Position numbers and translations under genes: made by a program. From Haladaptatus halobius (GTDB taxonomy: Archaea > Halobacteriota > Halobacteria > Halobacteriales > Haladaptataceae): a stretch of 64,000 nucleotides of DNA. The stretch spans positions 2,810,037 through 2,874,036 of the forward strand of contig NZ_CP085335.1 of the NCBI RefSeq assembly GCF_020618475.1, given 5' to 3'. This document shows, piece after piece, positions 1 to 8,114 of this stretch (position 1 is its first letter; each line of letters starts with the position of its first letter). The notes beneath the pieces were generated by a model, which was not told the DNA's origin, did not search any database, and worked only from the letters and a program-made list of their open reading frames with translations.

Positions 1-119
1 CAATGAACGAATATATCCTGTCGATGGAACATCCCAGCTACTTTCGGTGGCTGATATCGGAGTTCTGGCGTCATCACCAGCCCCGCACCATTCCTTCGAC
101 ACCGCTCATCTACGAGTGA
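1..119 (+). CDS. C-terminal end of an unidentified gene (partial)
   Basis: An open frame enters from the left edge and stops with TGA at 117-119. From the first ATG at position 3 it reads 38 residues, beginning MNEYILSMEH and ending STPLIYE. It is rich in aromatic and basic residues (FRWLISEFWRHH), like the tail of a membrane or DNA-binding protein. There is too little to name a family. It may equally be a chance frame, because nothing upstream can be seen. It is convergent with the regulator gene that ends at 160. Confidence 0.3.
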   Translation, partial: MNEYILSMEHPSYFRWLISEFWRHHQPRTIPSTPLIYE

Positions 120-159
120 ATGGTTACTTCGGCCCTCCGATGGTTTCTAAACGAGGCAT

Positions 160-948
160 TCATGCTCTGTCTGAATCACGCTCGACCGGCTCCGCCTCCG
201 CACGGAACTGGTTATACCGATCCGCCACCCAGTCGAACAGTTCCTCGTCGGTGCTGTCGAGACACGCTTGTAGTTGTCCGTTGTCGGTGTGGCTACCGAC
301 GAAGACCCGATCGTCGAACAGGGCGAGGCCGAACGTGAGGTCGTCCGGATACACGTAGAGGGAAAAGTGATCGACTTCGAATGCTTCAGCGATATCGTTC
401 GGGTATGCCGCTTGAGCCACGCTTAAGACGGTTTCGTCGATGATGAGTTCTATCTCGGTTCCTGATTCGACGAACGACCGGCCCGCTTCGTTGAACTCGG
501 GGCTTACTATCGGTGAGATGCCGTAAAATCGCTTGCTCGATAGCTCGGCGATCTCGGTCGTGTAGTACCTTAGCGGTGCGTGCGGGTTCTCCGGCGTCGC
601 AGTCACGACTGTTCCGGAGTCGAACCCGGCGAGCGGAATATCGAGACCGAGATCGCCGAGGTGCTGAAAGAACATCTTGTGAGCGTTCACGGTGGAAATC
701 GTTTCGAGGAGTGAATCGAACTGGTCGAGGATTCGTTTGCCCACTACGGTGAGTTCGTAGCTGCCATCAACCGACCGCACCCACCCGTACTGCTGTACCG
801 TCTCTAGGTTCCGGTGGACGGTCGCTCGCGAACACGTACAGCGAGCCGTGAGCGTACTCGGGTCTAGCGATTGGTCGCGTAGTTTTCTGAGGAGGCAGAG
901 ACGGGTTGGTGAGCTAGCGAGAAAGTCAACCTGTTCTCTGGAATCCAT
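160..948 (-). CDS. HTH transcriptional regulator, FilR1-type middle domain
   Basis: A 262-residue cytoplasmic regulator. Residues about 8-70 form a winged helix-turn-helix; the recognition helix is around CSRATVHRNLETV, followed by a wing with GWVRSVDGSYELT. The rest (about 95-245) resembles the ligand-sensing region of the methanogenesis regulator FilR1 family, which is very common in haloarchaea in many paralogs. The ATG at 948 gives the full HTH. The acidic tail is normal for halophiles. The neighbouring helicase is on the same strand, 120 bp upstream, so it probably has its own promoter. The target genes and ligand cannot be inferred from the sequence. Confidence 0.85.
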   Translation of the reverse strand: MDSREQVDFLASSPTRLCLLRKLRDQSLDPSTLTARCTCSRATVHRNLETVQQYGWVRSVDGSYELTVVGKRILDQFDSLLETISTVNAHKMFFQHLGDLGLDIPLAGFDSGTVVTATPENPHAPLRYYTTEIAELSSKRFYGISPIVSPEFNEAGRSFVESGTEIELIIDETVLSVAQAAYPNDIAEAFEVDHFSLYVYPDDLTFGLALFDDRVFVGSHTDNGQLQACLDSTDEELFDWVADRYNQFRAEAEPVERDSDRA

Positions 949-1067
949 CGTCGGTCACTCGGATGCATCACTAATTAACGCTGTTGATAAAACTCTCTTC
1001 CGCGACCGTCCACCGCTTGCCGACCCTACGGACTCCTACTAGCGCCGACTTCGGACGTGATGGTGAC

Positions 1068-3122
1068 CTACTCGTCCTCGCCGTGGAGTTCGAGGTCAGC
1101 CACGATGCGGAACGGGTGTTTTTCCTTCCGGATTCCGTCCACCATCTTGAACGCCTCGTCCGGCGCGAGGAAGTGGGTGGTGATGACGCGCCCGAGGCGG
1201 GTCGGCGAGAAGCCGTCGATGAACTCGTATTCGAGCAGTTTGCCGAGGGCGTGTTTCGTCGGCACGTCGCCGATCATCCGGTCGTTCAGGCGCTTGGCGG
1301 CCTTCCCGCTGACCGTGATGTTCGCGAGCGTCTCCTCGACGGCGGCGCTTTCGTCGTAGAGCGTGCGAACGTCCTCCATCTCGCCTTTCAGGAGTTTGAA
1401 CGCCACCTCGTCTTCCGACATCTCCATGCTGTTGTGGTAGCTCCCGTCGGGTTCCACGAGGACGTACACCTTCCCGCGGTCGTGGTAGTCGGGCCGCCCG
1501 GCGCGTCCGAGCATCTGGTGGAACTCCTGTACCGAGAGCCACTCGATGCCCATCGCCAGCGAATCGAAGACAACCTGCGAGGCCGGGAAATCGACGCCTG
1601 CGGCGAGGGCGGCGGTCGTGACGACCGCCGCGAGTTCCTGTTCGGCGAACATGCGTTCGACCTGCTTGCGCCGCCCGTAGTCCAGTCCGGCGTGGTAGGG
1701 CGCGGAGTTGTACTCCAACTTTCTGGATATCTCGTGACAGCGCCGCCGCGAGTTGGTGAAGACGATTGTCTGGCCGCGATACCCCTTCGAGGATTCGCGG
1801 TCGAACTCGCGCTTGACGAGTTTGTTCTCGATGTTCGGCTTCTCGCGCCCGCTGGCGAAGGTGACGTGGCGTTCCAGCGCGACCGGGCGTTCCTCGAACT
1901 CTACGAGGTTCGCTTCGAGCGCCCTCGCCAGATCGCGGGGGTTGCCGACCGTCGCCGAGAGATACACCCACTGCGCGCCGCCGTACCCCTCGCGTCGCTT
2001 CGCGCGCTCCTCGCAGTAGTATTTGAGCCGCGAGATGAGGCCGTCGAGTCGGTGGCCGCGCTCCTGTTCCTGTAGGGTGTGCACCTCGTCGATGACGACG
2101 GTGCCGATGTCGCCTAAGTCGCGGCCGGTTCGAAGCGCGTGGTCGATCCCCTCGTAGGTGCCGACGATAACGTCCGCGTTCGGGTCGAACCGATTGCCGT
2201 CGTCGCGCACCCTGCTTGCGCCCACCCGGATAGTGACGTTCACCAGGTCGCCGTACTCCTCTTTGAAATCCTCGTGTTTCTGGTTCGCCAGCGCGACGAG
2301 GGGGACGAGAAAAAGCAGTTTCCCCTGCCCGTTCAGCACGCGGTCGATGCCCGTCATCTCGCCGACGAGGGTCTTCCCGGTCGCCGTCGCGCTCACGATG
2401 AGTTGGTCGTCGCCGTCGAGCAGTCCGTTCTGCACCGCGAGGCTCTGAACGGGAAGCAGTTCGTCGAACCGCGGTTCCAGCAAGTTCTGGATGCCGGGGT
2501 GCAGGTCGAGCGAATCGACCGGCACCGTCTCCACGTCCTCGACGTTCGCGCTGATCTCGTCGAACTTCGTCAGGTCGGGGTCGAGGCGTCCTTTGAGCAG
2601 GTTCGTGATTCGCTCCAAGTCCTGGACTTCCAGCAGGAGGTCTTCGAGTCGGTCTTGCGCAGCCCCGGTCAGGTCGCCCCGGAACGAGAGTTCGCGCTCC
2701 AACTCCTGGGTCGCGCAGTCGGGGCAGATGTACTCCTCTCCCGCGTCGATGGCCGTCTCGCCGTTGATGGGCGAGTAGCGTCCGCTGTTGGCGCAGTACC
2801 GGCAGGTGCGAACCGCCTTCGCGTCGAGTTGGTAGCCCGCGAGCATCTCCTTCAGTTCCTCCCGCCCTTCGGGCGAGGTCTGCTGCGAGATGCGGATGCG
2901 GTTCGCTCCTCGCGCCAGTTCGACGAACTCGTCGGGGCTGCGCGGTTTCTCGCTCGACCCTTCTTTCTGGAGAAACCGTCCGGGTCGAGGCCCGGCGCTC
3001 GTCTCCTTGAGTTCGAGGATGGCGCGGAACTGTCGCTGACCGTTCCGTCGCGCGACGATCAGATAGCCGCGATCCGTCTCGTGGCAGAAGAGCGTCTCCA
3101 CCTGCTGGGCCTGCTTCGACAC
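1068..3122 (-). CDS. DEAD/DEAH-box superfamily 2 helicase with N-terminal zinc-binding domain
   Basis: A 684-residue ATP-dependent helicase of the Hel308/Ski2-like branch. Residues 1-200 are a haloarchaeal N-terminal extension with a four-cysteine zinc site (C107, C110, C133, C136; CRYC and CPDC pairs) and a helical linker. The helicase core follows: Walker A SATATGKT at about 244-251, DEVH at 345-348, motif III LSATVGNP near 395, and motif VI GRAGRP near 560. The ATG at 3122 is favoured because the N-terminal sequence MSKQAQQVETLF is conserved in style and the upstream frame is arginine-rich and non-coding in character. It probably unwinds or remodels nucleic acid during repair or replication. 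The substrate is unknown. Confidence 0.9.
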   Translation of the reverse strand: MSKQAQQVETLFCHETDRGYLIVARRNGQRQFRAILELKETSAGPRPGRFLQKEGSSEKPRSPDEFVELARGANRIRISQQTSPEGREELKEMLAGYQLDAKAVRTCRYCANSGRYSPINGETAIDAGEEYICPDCATQELERELSFRGDLTGAAQDRLEDLLLEVQDLERITNLLKGRLDPDLTKFDEISANVEDVETVPVDSLDLHPGIQNLLEPRFDELLPVQSLAVQNGLLDGDDQLIVSATATGKTLVGEMTGIDRVLNGQGKLLFLVPLVALANQKHEDFKEEYGDLVNVTIRVGASRVRDDGNRFDPNADVIVGTYEGIDHALRTGRDLGDIGTVVIDEVHTLQEQERGHRLDGLISRLKYYCEERAKRREGYGGAQWVYLSATVGNPRDLARALEANLVEFEERPVALERHVTFASGREKPNIENKLVKREFDRESSKGYRGQTIVFTNSRRRCHEISRKLEYNSAPYHAGLDYGRRKQVERMFAEQELAAVVTTAALAAGVDFPASQVVFDSLAMGIEWLSVQEFHQMLGRAGRPDYHDRGKVYVLVEPDGSYHNSMEMSEDEVAFKLLKGEMEDVRTLYDESAAVEETLANITVSGKAAKRLNDRMIGDVPTKHALGKLLEYEFIDGFSPTRLGRVITTHFLAPDEAFKMVDGIRKEKHPFRIVADLELHGEDE

Positions 3123-3376
3123 GGTGCGTGCTACACGGCGGAGCTATTTCAGGGATTCGAACCGGACGAGATTCGAGCGTTCGTTCCATCCCGCCGCAGA
3201 GCCGCGGTAGGCACCGCCAACGCGCCTCGAAATCCGTCGTTGAATCGCGGTAATCTCTCGATAACAGCCGCGGAAAATCGGTATTCTACCACTACCGTCC
3301 CGCAACCGGCTCATAACAAAGCCGGCTCGCTCGGAAGGCGCAGACAGCGCGCGGTAGCGTCCGACAGGTGGCTCTC

Positions 3377-3553
3377 ATGGAAGGCACGCACGAAGAAGAA
3401 CTCCCACAGCGGTTCGACGACCGAATCATCCTCGAAATCGAAGACGGAGCAGACCGCGACCGACCGCTCGTTCGGATGCGCGATTCGAGCGACGACGGAG
3501 CGTGGGTCGCGTCGTCCATCGACGCCGTCGTCTCGCTCTCCGAGTACCGCTAA
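3377..3553 (+). CDS. small conserved haloarchaeal protein (DUF7331-like)
   Basis: A 58-residue acidic protein, MEGTHEEELPQRFDD through VVSLSEYR. The frame is also open from a GTG at 3368, but the ATG at 3377 gives the start usual for this family. It has no membrane segment and no cysteine. The size and the ending IDAVVSLSEYR recall a short conserved haloarchaeal family that I remember as DUF7331; its function is unknown. It is convergent with the cupin gene, and the two stops abut or overlap at 3550-3553. Confidence 0.65.
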   Translation: MEGTHEEELPQRFDDRIILEIEDGADRDRPLVRMRDSSDDGAWVASSIDAVVSLSEYR

Positions 3554-3918
3554 ACGAGCCGAATCTCGTCGTCCCCGTTCGGTACAGCGCAGAGAAACGC
3601 ACCCGGAACGTCGCTCTCATTTCGATACCAGTGAACGACCCCGGCGGGAACGAGGAGCGAGTCGCCCGCCTCGACTTCGTACTCCTCGCCGTCGATTCCG
3701 ACCACGTACTCGCCCTCTAGCACGTACTGTTCGTGCTCAACTTCGTTCGTGTGCTCCGGAACTTCTGCCCCGGGTTCGAGTGTGAACCGACGGATGGCGA
3801 AGTTCGGCGCATCCTGTTCGTCGCCGATGAGGACGCCTTTTTCCATCCCCTCGGCGGCTCCGACCGCTTCGTATTCGATGTCGTCCGCCCTGCGTACGAC
3901 TGGGTCTGGGTCAGTCAT
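3550..3918 (-). CDS. cupin-domain protein
   Basis: A 122-residue single-domain cupin. The first cupin motif is at about 55-70 with likely metal ligands H and E (PEHTNEVEHEQYVLEGE). The second holds the later His in DSLLVPAGVVHWYRNE. Such proteins bind a divalent metal and act as isomerases, dioxygenases or sensors, so the reaction cannot be read here. The start ATG at 3918 lies 24 bp downstream of the stop of the upstream TnpB-like gene on the same strand. The two may therefore share a transcript, and the cupin is the most obvious gene for that protein to act with or on. Confidence 0.88.
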   Translation of the reverse strand: MTDPDPVVRRADDIEYEAVGAAEGMEKGVLIGDEQDAPNFAIRRFTLEPGAEVPEHTNEVEHEQYVLEGEYVVGIDGEEYEVEAGDSLLVPAGVVHWYRNESDVPGAFLCAVPNGDDEIRLV

Positions 3919-3942
3919 ACCCGGCGCTTCGAGGAGGGGGGG

Positions 3943-5154
3943 CTAAGTTTTTTGCACTTCTTCGAGCTCCGCGTTCGGCACGAACTCCCCGTCCGGGGTC
4001 ACCCGTCCCGATTTGAGCGCACAGTATCTCGCGCCGACGCCCCGCGAGGAGAGCGGCCCGCGCCGAATACACCGAAACCCGACGTTCTTCGCCGCGTTGT
4101 AGTCGTCGTTGGCCTCGTTGCCGCATTTCAGACACTCGAAGTGGTTGTTCTCCACATCCCGGTTCTGCGGATGCGTGAACCCGCAGGCGGTACAGCGTTG
4201 ACTCGTATACTCGGGGTTCACTTGGACGACGGTGATTCCCCGTTCCGCGGCCCGGTACGCCACGAACTCGAAGAGGCGCTCGAACGCCCACGCGTGGAAC
4301 CTCCCGCCCGCCGGAAGCGTCTCGCTGATGGCTTCGAGTTCGCCGAACGCGACGACGGAACAGCCGTGCAGTTCCGCCTCCCCGACGATGCCGCCCGCGA
4401 CCTCGTGGAGCGCGTCGCGGGCGAAGTTATCGGCGCGGTCGCCCGCCCGCCGGAGCGTTCTACGCGCGTTCCGCGTCCCCGTCTCGCGCAGGTCAGCGCG
4501 CAACTCCTCGAACTCGCGGCGGCGGTGCGCCAGTTCGCCGCCCGCGAAGAATTGCGCCGTGCTCGTCACAGCCAGATTCTCGACGCCGAGCGCGACGCCG
4601 AGGACGGTGGCGTCGTCGTCGGGCGGTTCGATTTCGGGCTGAGGCTTGCGAAATCCGAGGTGCAGGTCGAACTCGCCGTCGCGGTACCGGAGGACGCTCT
4701 TCGCCGGTTCCCACTCGTCGTCGAGATACCGCGACTGATAGCCGCCGGCCGGAAAATCGAGGTCGCAGTGAACGCGCTCCCCGGTCGTTGTCAGGCTGAC
4801 GCTTCGGTCGTCGAACAGCGTCATCGTCCGCGTGTCGTAGACGACGCTCGGGCTGGTGAACTCCGGTTTCGCGGCGTCGTCGCCGTCGCGGTCGAGGGAG
4901 CGTTTTATCGCTTCGGCGGCGCGATGGGTGGCGAGGACGGCGTGCTGGCTCCCGAGATCGGTGCGCTCGCGTAGTTCGTCGTAGGCGAGTTGCTGCACCT
5001 CGTTGCGCGTGTGGCAGACGCCCCACGCGGCGTTTACCGCGAGCTGACACCCCCGCTTCCACTCGCGCACCATCGCCAGCAGGCGCTCGCGGTCGTCCTC
5101 CGCGACCGCGAGCCCAGTTACCGCCGTCCGCTTGAGATAGTCGGAACCACTCAC
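3943..5154 (-). CDS. TnpB-family protein with inactivated RuvC site (predicted nuclease-dead)
   Basis: A full-length 403-residue IS200/IS605 OrfB (TnpB) homologue starting at GTG 5154. The fold is complete: N-terminal helical/WED-like part, RuvC core, then an intact zinc ribbon with CTAC and CLKC pairs. The first RuvC motif, normally LGVDLGxxN, reads LGVALGVEN; the codon is GCG, so Asp is replaced by Ala. The second, normally VFEDL or VFEGL, reads AFGEL, so the catalytic Glu is replaced by Gly. The third Asp (DDYNAAKN) remains. The decayed TnpB near 31-32 kb keeps both the Asp and the Glu, which gives an internal comparison. There is no TnpA and no hairpin-type right end next to the gene. An intact frame with a dead active site suggests a domesticated RNA-guided DNA-binding protein. 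Alternatively it is a recently dead transposon gene. Confidence 0.88.
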   Translation of the reverse strand: MSGSDYLKRTAVTGLAVAEDDRERLLAMVREWKRGCQLAVNAAWGVCHTRNEVQQLAYDELRERTDLGSQHAVLATHRAAEAIKRSLDRDGDDAAKPEFTSPSVVYDTRTMTLFDDRSVSLTTTGERVHCDLDFPAGGYQSRYLDDEWEPAKSVLRYRDGEFDLHLGFRKPQPEIEPPDDDATVLGVALGVENLAVTSTAQFFAGGELAHRRREFEELRADLRETGTRNARRTLRRAGDRADNFARDALHEVAGGIVGEAELHGCSVVAFGELEAISETLPAGGRFHAWAFERLFEFVAYRAAERGITVVQVNPEYTSQRCTACGFTHPQNRDVENNHFECLKCGNEANDDYNAAKNVGFRCIRRGPLSSRGVGARYCALKSGRVTPDGEFVPNAELEEVQKT

Positions 5155-5264
5155 GCTATTTTCTCCCCGGAGCGCCCCCTTGAATACTTCGGGTCGCTGC
5201 GAGGCGGAGTGATTCCGACCGAGGACGGTCGGTGCACCCTTGGGACGCCGCGATCGCGAGGAAG

Positions 5265-5270
5265 TTTAAG
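5265..5270 (+). promoter_or_regulatory. TATA box of the site-2 protease gene
   Basis: TTTAAG centred about 27 nt before the ATG at 5295. This is the spacing expected for a leaderless haloarchaeal mRNA, and it decides the start of the following gene against the longer frame from 5232. Confidence 0.6.
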
Positions 5271-5294
5271 GCTCTTCCGCTGCTAGATACTCCT

Positions 5295-6461
5295 ATGCGA
5301 AGCTTCAGAATCGGGAGCGCGTTCGGCATCCCGATCAAACTCGACCTCACGTTCCTCCTCATCCTTCCGGTGTTCGCGTGGCTCATCGGAACGCAGGTCG
5401 GCCAGTGGGTCGAAATAATGAATCAGCTTTGGAACCTCGGTCTGACCGCCGAACCGCTCTCGACGGGGTCGATGCCGTTGCTCCTCGGCGCCATCGCCGC
5501 GGTCGGTCTCTTCGTCGGCGTCGTGCTCCACGAACTCGGCCACTCGGTCGTCGCCATGCGGTTCGGGTTTCCGATCGATTCCATCACCCTGTGGATCTTC
5601 GGCGGCGTCGCTCGACTCACCGACCAACCGGAGAACTGGCTCGAAGAACTGCTCATCGCCATCGCCGGCCCCGTCGTCAGCATCATCCTCGGCGTCGGCT
5701 CCTACCTCGCGCTGTTCGCCATCCCCGTCGAGCAGGAGGCTATCAGATTCGTCGTCGGCTACCTCGCGCTGATGAACCTCGTGCTCGCCGCGTTCAACCT
5801 CTTGCCTGGCTTCCCGATGGACGGGGGGCGCGTCCTGCGCGCGCTCCTCGCGCGCACTCGTCCGTTCGCGCAGGCGACCCAGATCGCCGCCGAGGTCGGC
5901 AAACTGTTCGCCATCCTGCTCGGACTGTTCGGCCTGCTCGGCGGCAACATCATCCTCATCGGTATCGCCTTCTTCATCTACATCGGCGCGTCCAGCGAGG
6001 CCCAACAGACGGTCCTCTCGGCGGCGTTCCGGAACGTCCGCGTCCGCGACGTTATGACGCCCGCGGAAGACCTCCAAACCGTCTCGCCGGACACCTCCAT
6101 CGCCGACCTGTTGGACAAGATGTTCCGCCAGCGCCACACCGGTTACCCAGTGGTGCACGACGGCGAACTCGTCGGGATGATAACGCTGGACGACGCGCGG
6201 AGCGTCCGAGAGGTCGAACGCGACGCCTACACCGTCGAAGAGGTGATGTCGACCGACGTGAAGACGATCTCCGCCGACAGCGACGCCATCGACGCGCTCG
6301 AATCCATCCAACAACACAGTATCGGTCGCCTGCCCGTCATCGACGCGAACGGAGACGTGGCCGGCATCATCTCCCGCACCGACCTGATGACCGCGTTCGA
6401 CATCATCAAGAGTAGTGGGCGCTCGGAAGAGGAACTCGCGCCGCGCGAACATCCGTCGTAA
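5295..6461 (+). CDS. M50 site-2 metalloprotease with CBS domains
   Basis: A 388-residue membrane protease that cleaves substrates inside the bilayer. There are several membrane segments in residues 15-220. The zinc site HELGH is at 79-83, and the second metal-binding motif appears as LPGFPMDGGR near 175, where the Asp completes the site. Two CBS domains occupy about residues 245-375 (RVRDVMTPAEDL, then VEEVMSTDVKTIS) and probably sense an adenine nucleotide. The start ATG at 5295 is chosen because a TATA box lies 27 nt upstream and the protein then begins MRSFRIGSAFGIPIKLD, as in this family. It is divergent from the TnpB-like gene. Confidence 0.93.
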   Translation: MRSFRIGSAFGIPIKLDLTFLLILPVFAWLIGTQVGQWVEIMNQLWNLGLTAEPLSTGSMPLLLGAIAAVGLFVGVVLHELGHSVVAMRFGFPIDSITLWIFGGVARLTDQPENWLEELLIAIAGPVVSIILGVGSYLALFAIPVEQEAIRFVVGYLALMNLVLAAFNLLPGFPMDGGRVLRALLARTRPFAQATQIAAEVGKLFAILLGLFGLLGGNIILIGIAFFIYIGASSEAQQTVLSAAFRNVRVRDVMTPAEDLQTVSPDTSIADLLDKMFRQRHTGYPVVHDGELVGMITLDDARSVREVERDAYTVEEVMSTDVKTISADSDAIDALESIQQHSIGRLPVIDANGDVAGIISRTDLMTAFDIIKSSGRSEEELAPREHPS

Positions 6462-6495
6462 CCGCCGCTCGTCACGACGTGACCTTCGCTCGTCG

Positions 6496-8112
6496 CTACT
6501 CGCGGAGCGACACCAACCCGTTCGGGCTCACGAGCCGCGGATTGAGCTGTGAGACGGGATGCGGGCGGAAACCGGACACCCGATTCTTCACGCCGAAGCT
6601 ATTGTGCAGGGTGTACGCCGGGATGTGAACGCGCTGTTCGAGGACTGTTTCGATGCTCTTTTCGTACAGTCGCCTGCGCTTATCGCGGTTCGTCGTCTGT
6701 CGCGCGTTCTCGATGTCCTCCATCAAACGCTCGTCGCGGTAGTAGGTGCCGTTCGTCAGCCCCTCGTTGTTGCTATGGAACAGCGGGTAGAGGAACGTGT
6801 CCGGGTCGGGATAGCCGGCCCACGACCCGACGAACATCGCGTAGTTCCCTTGGTCGCCGTTGGTGACGAGTTCGCGGAACTTCGGCCACGGGTACTTCTG
6901 CGTCCGGGCCTTGCGAAAGCCCATCTTCTTCAGGCCGTGGACGATGGTCTCGGCTATCTTCTCGCGCATCTTGTCGCCCGAACTCTTGGTGCCCGGCACT
7001 GCGATCTTCGGGCTCCATGACTTCAGCCCCGCCTCCTCCTTTATCAGCTTCTTCGCCTCGTGGTGGCTCTTCTTCTTGGGAATCTTCCTCCACTCCTCGA
7101 TGGGCATGTTCCACGCTTCGGCGACCCGTCGCGGAAGTGGACTGTACTGTCGTCGCCCCGCCGGTTCAACCACGTGTTTCACCAACTCGTCCATCGAGAC
7201 GAGCGCATCGATTCCCTCCCGAACCTTCGGCTTCGCGGTCGGCGTGCCGCTGCTGCAGTTGAAGCCGACGAAGTGGTAGTGGTAGCTCTCGCTGGAGACG
7301 ACCTTCGAGTCCAGAAAGCCCTTCGTTGGCCCCCACAGCTTCGGATCGATTCGCTCGACGATGTCGTTCTGCCCCGTCTTCAGGCTCATCGTCCGCGCCA
7401 GTCCGGCGTGGTTCGGAACGAACTTCGCTCGCGGAATCGCCTCGCTCCGCGAGCGCCAGTGGTCGTTCCACGACGATAACGCGGCGTACTTCCCGGGTTT
7501 GAATCGGTCGAGTCGGTACGGCCCCGACCCGATCGTCGTCTTCGTCCCGAACGCGTTCGGGTTCCTCTCGCGCACCGACTTCGGCACGACCGGTCGCGTC
7601 AGTACGTGTTCGAACCCCGGATAGGGGTGTTTTAGCACGAACTCCACCTTCTTCTTCGAGGGCGTCTTCACCGACTCTATCGTGTCCACGTGCCACTTCG
7701 TCGGCGGCGGCGTCTCCTCCTGATTCGGTTTCTCGAAGCTGTATCTCACGTCCTCGGCGGTGACCGGATTCCCGTTCTGGAAGCGCGCTTCGTCCCGAAG
7801 TTCGACGGCGTATCGCTTCCTGCCGTCGCTCTGTTTCGGTTTCCCCATCGCCAGCACCGGGACCAGGTTCATCCTGCGGTCGTAGGTGAACAGCCCCTCG
7901 AAGATGAGCGACTGCACCTGCCCCGACCACGGGTCGTCCACCGCGATGGGGTCGAGCGAGACGGGCGTGAGCACCTGCGCGTAGCGTAGTCGTTCGCCGT
8001 CGCCGGAACCGCCGGCGATGCCCGCACAACCCGCGAGTGCCGCCGACCCGGCGACCGCGCCAATTCCTTTCAGTGCGGTGCGACGGTCGAGTTCGCGTGC
8101 GTTCTCGTTCAT
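6496..8112 (-). CDS. peptide/nickel-type ABC transporter substrate-binding lipoprotein
   Basis: A 538-residue SBP_bac_5 family solute receptor. The signal is of the Tat lipoprotein type: RRTALKG near residue 9, a hydrophobic stretch, and the lipobox LAGC near 28. It is therefore exported folded and anchored outside the cell. The body has the usual landmarks (SLDPIAVDDPWSGQVQSLIFE, GTGPYRL-like TIGSGPYRLDRF, and DPDTFLYPLFHS near the end). The frame stays open upstream to 8928, but only ATG 8112 gives the Tat signal. It follows the APC permease by 2 nt on the same strand. No permease or ATPase partner is adjacent, so it may work with a transporter encoded elsewhere. Confidence 0.92.
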   Translation of the reverse strand: MNENARELDRRTALKGIGAVAGSAALAGCAGIAGGSGDGERLRYAQVLTPVSLDPIAVDDPWSGQVQSLIFEGLFTYDRRMNLVPVLAMGKPKQSDGRKRYAVELRDEARFQNGNPVTAEDVRYSFEKPNQEETPPPTKWHVDTIESVKTPSKKKVEFVLKHPYPGFEHVLTRPVVPKSVRERNPNAFGTKTTIGSGPYRLDRFKPGKYAALSSWNDHWRSRSEAIPRAKFVPNHAGLARTMSLKTGQNDIVERIDPKLWGPTKGFLDSKVVSSESYHYHFVGFNCSSGTPTAKPKVREGIDALVSMDELVKHVVEPAGRRQYSPLPRRVAEAWNMPIEEWRKIPKKKSHHEAKKLIKEEAGLKSWSPKIAVPGTKSSGDKMREKIAETIVHGLKKMGFRKARTQKYPWPKFRELVTNGDQGNYAMFVGSWAGYPDPDTFLYPLFHSNNEGLTNGTYYRDERLMEDIENARQTTNRDKRRRLYEKSIETVLEQRVHIPAYTLHNSFGVKNRVSGFRPHPVSQLNPRLVSPNGLVSLRE

Positions 8113-8114
8113 GC

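Noticed and set aside
1096..3189. Long antisense or overlapping frames over the helicase (up to about 700 codons)
   Set aside because: Arg/Pro/Gly-rich translations without family features. High-GC haloarchaeal genes produce long shadow frames, and the true frame has all helicase motifs.
3943..5154. Active transposase or nuclease function for this TnpB
   Set aside because: Two of the three catalytic acids are replaced, and no TnpA gene or element ends were found next to it.
5283..6452. Antisense frame of 389 codons over the site-2 protease gene
   Set aside because: His/Asp/Arg-rich shadow; the sense strand has HELGH and CBS domains and a TATA box.
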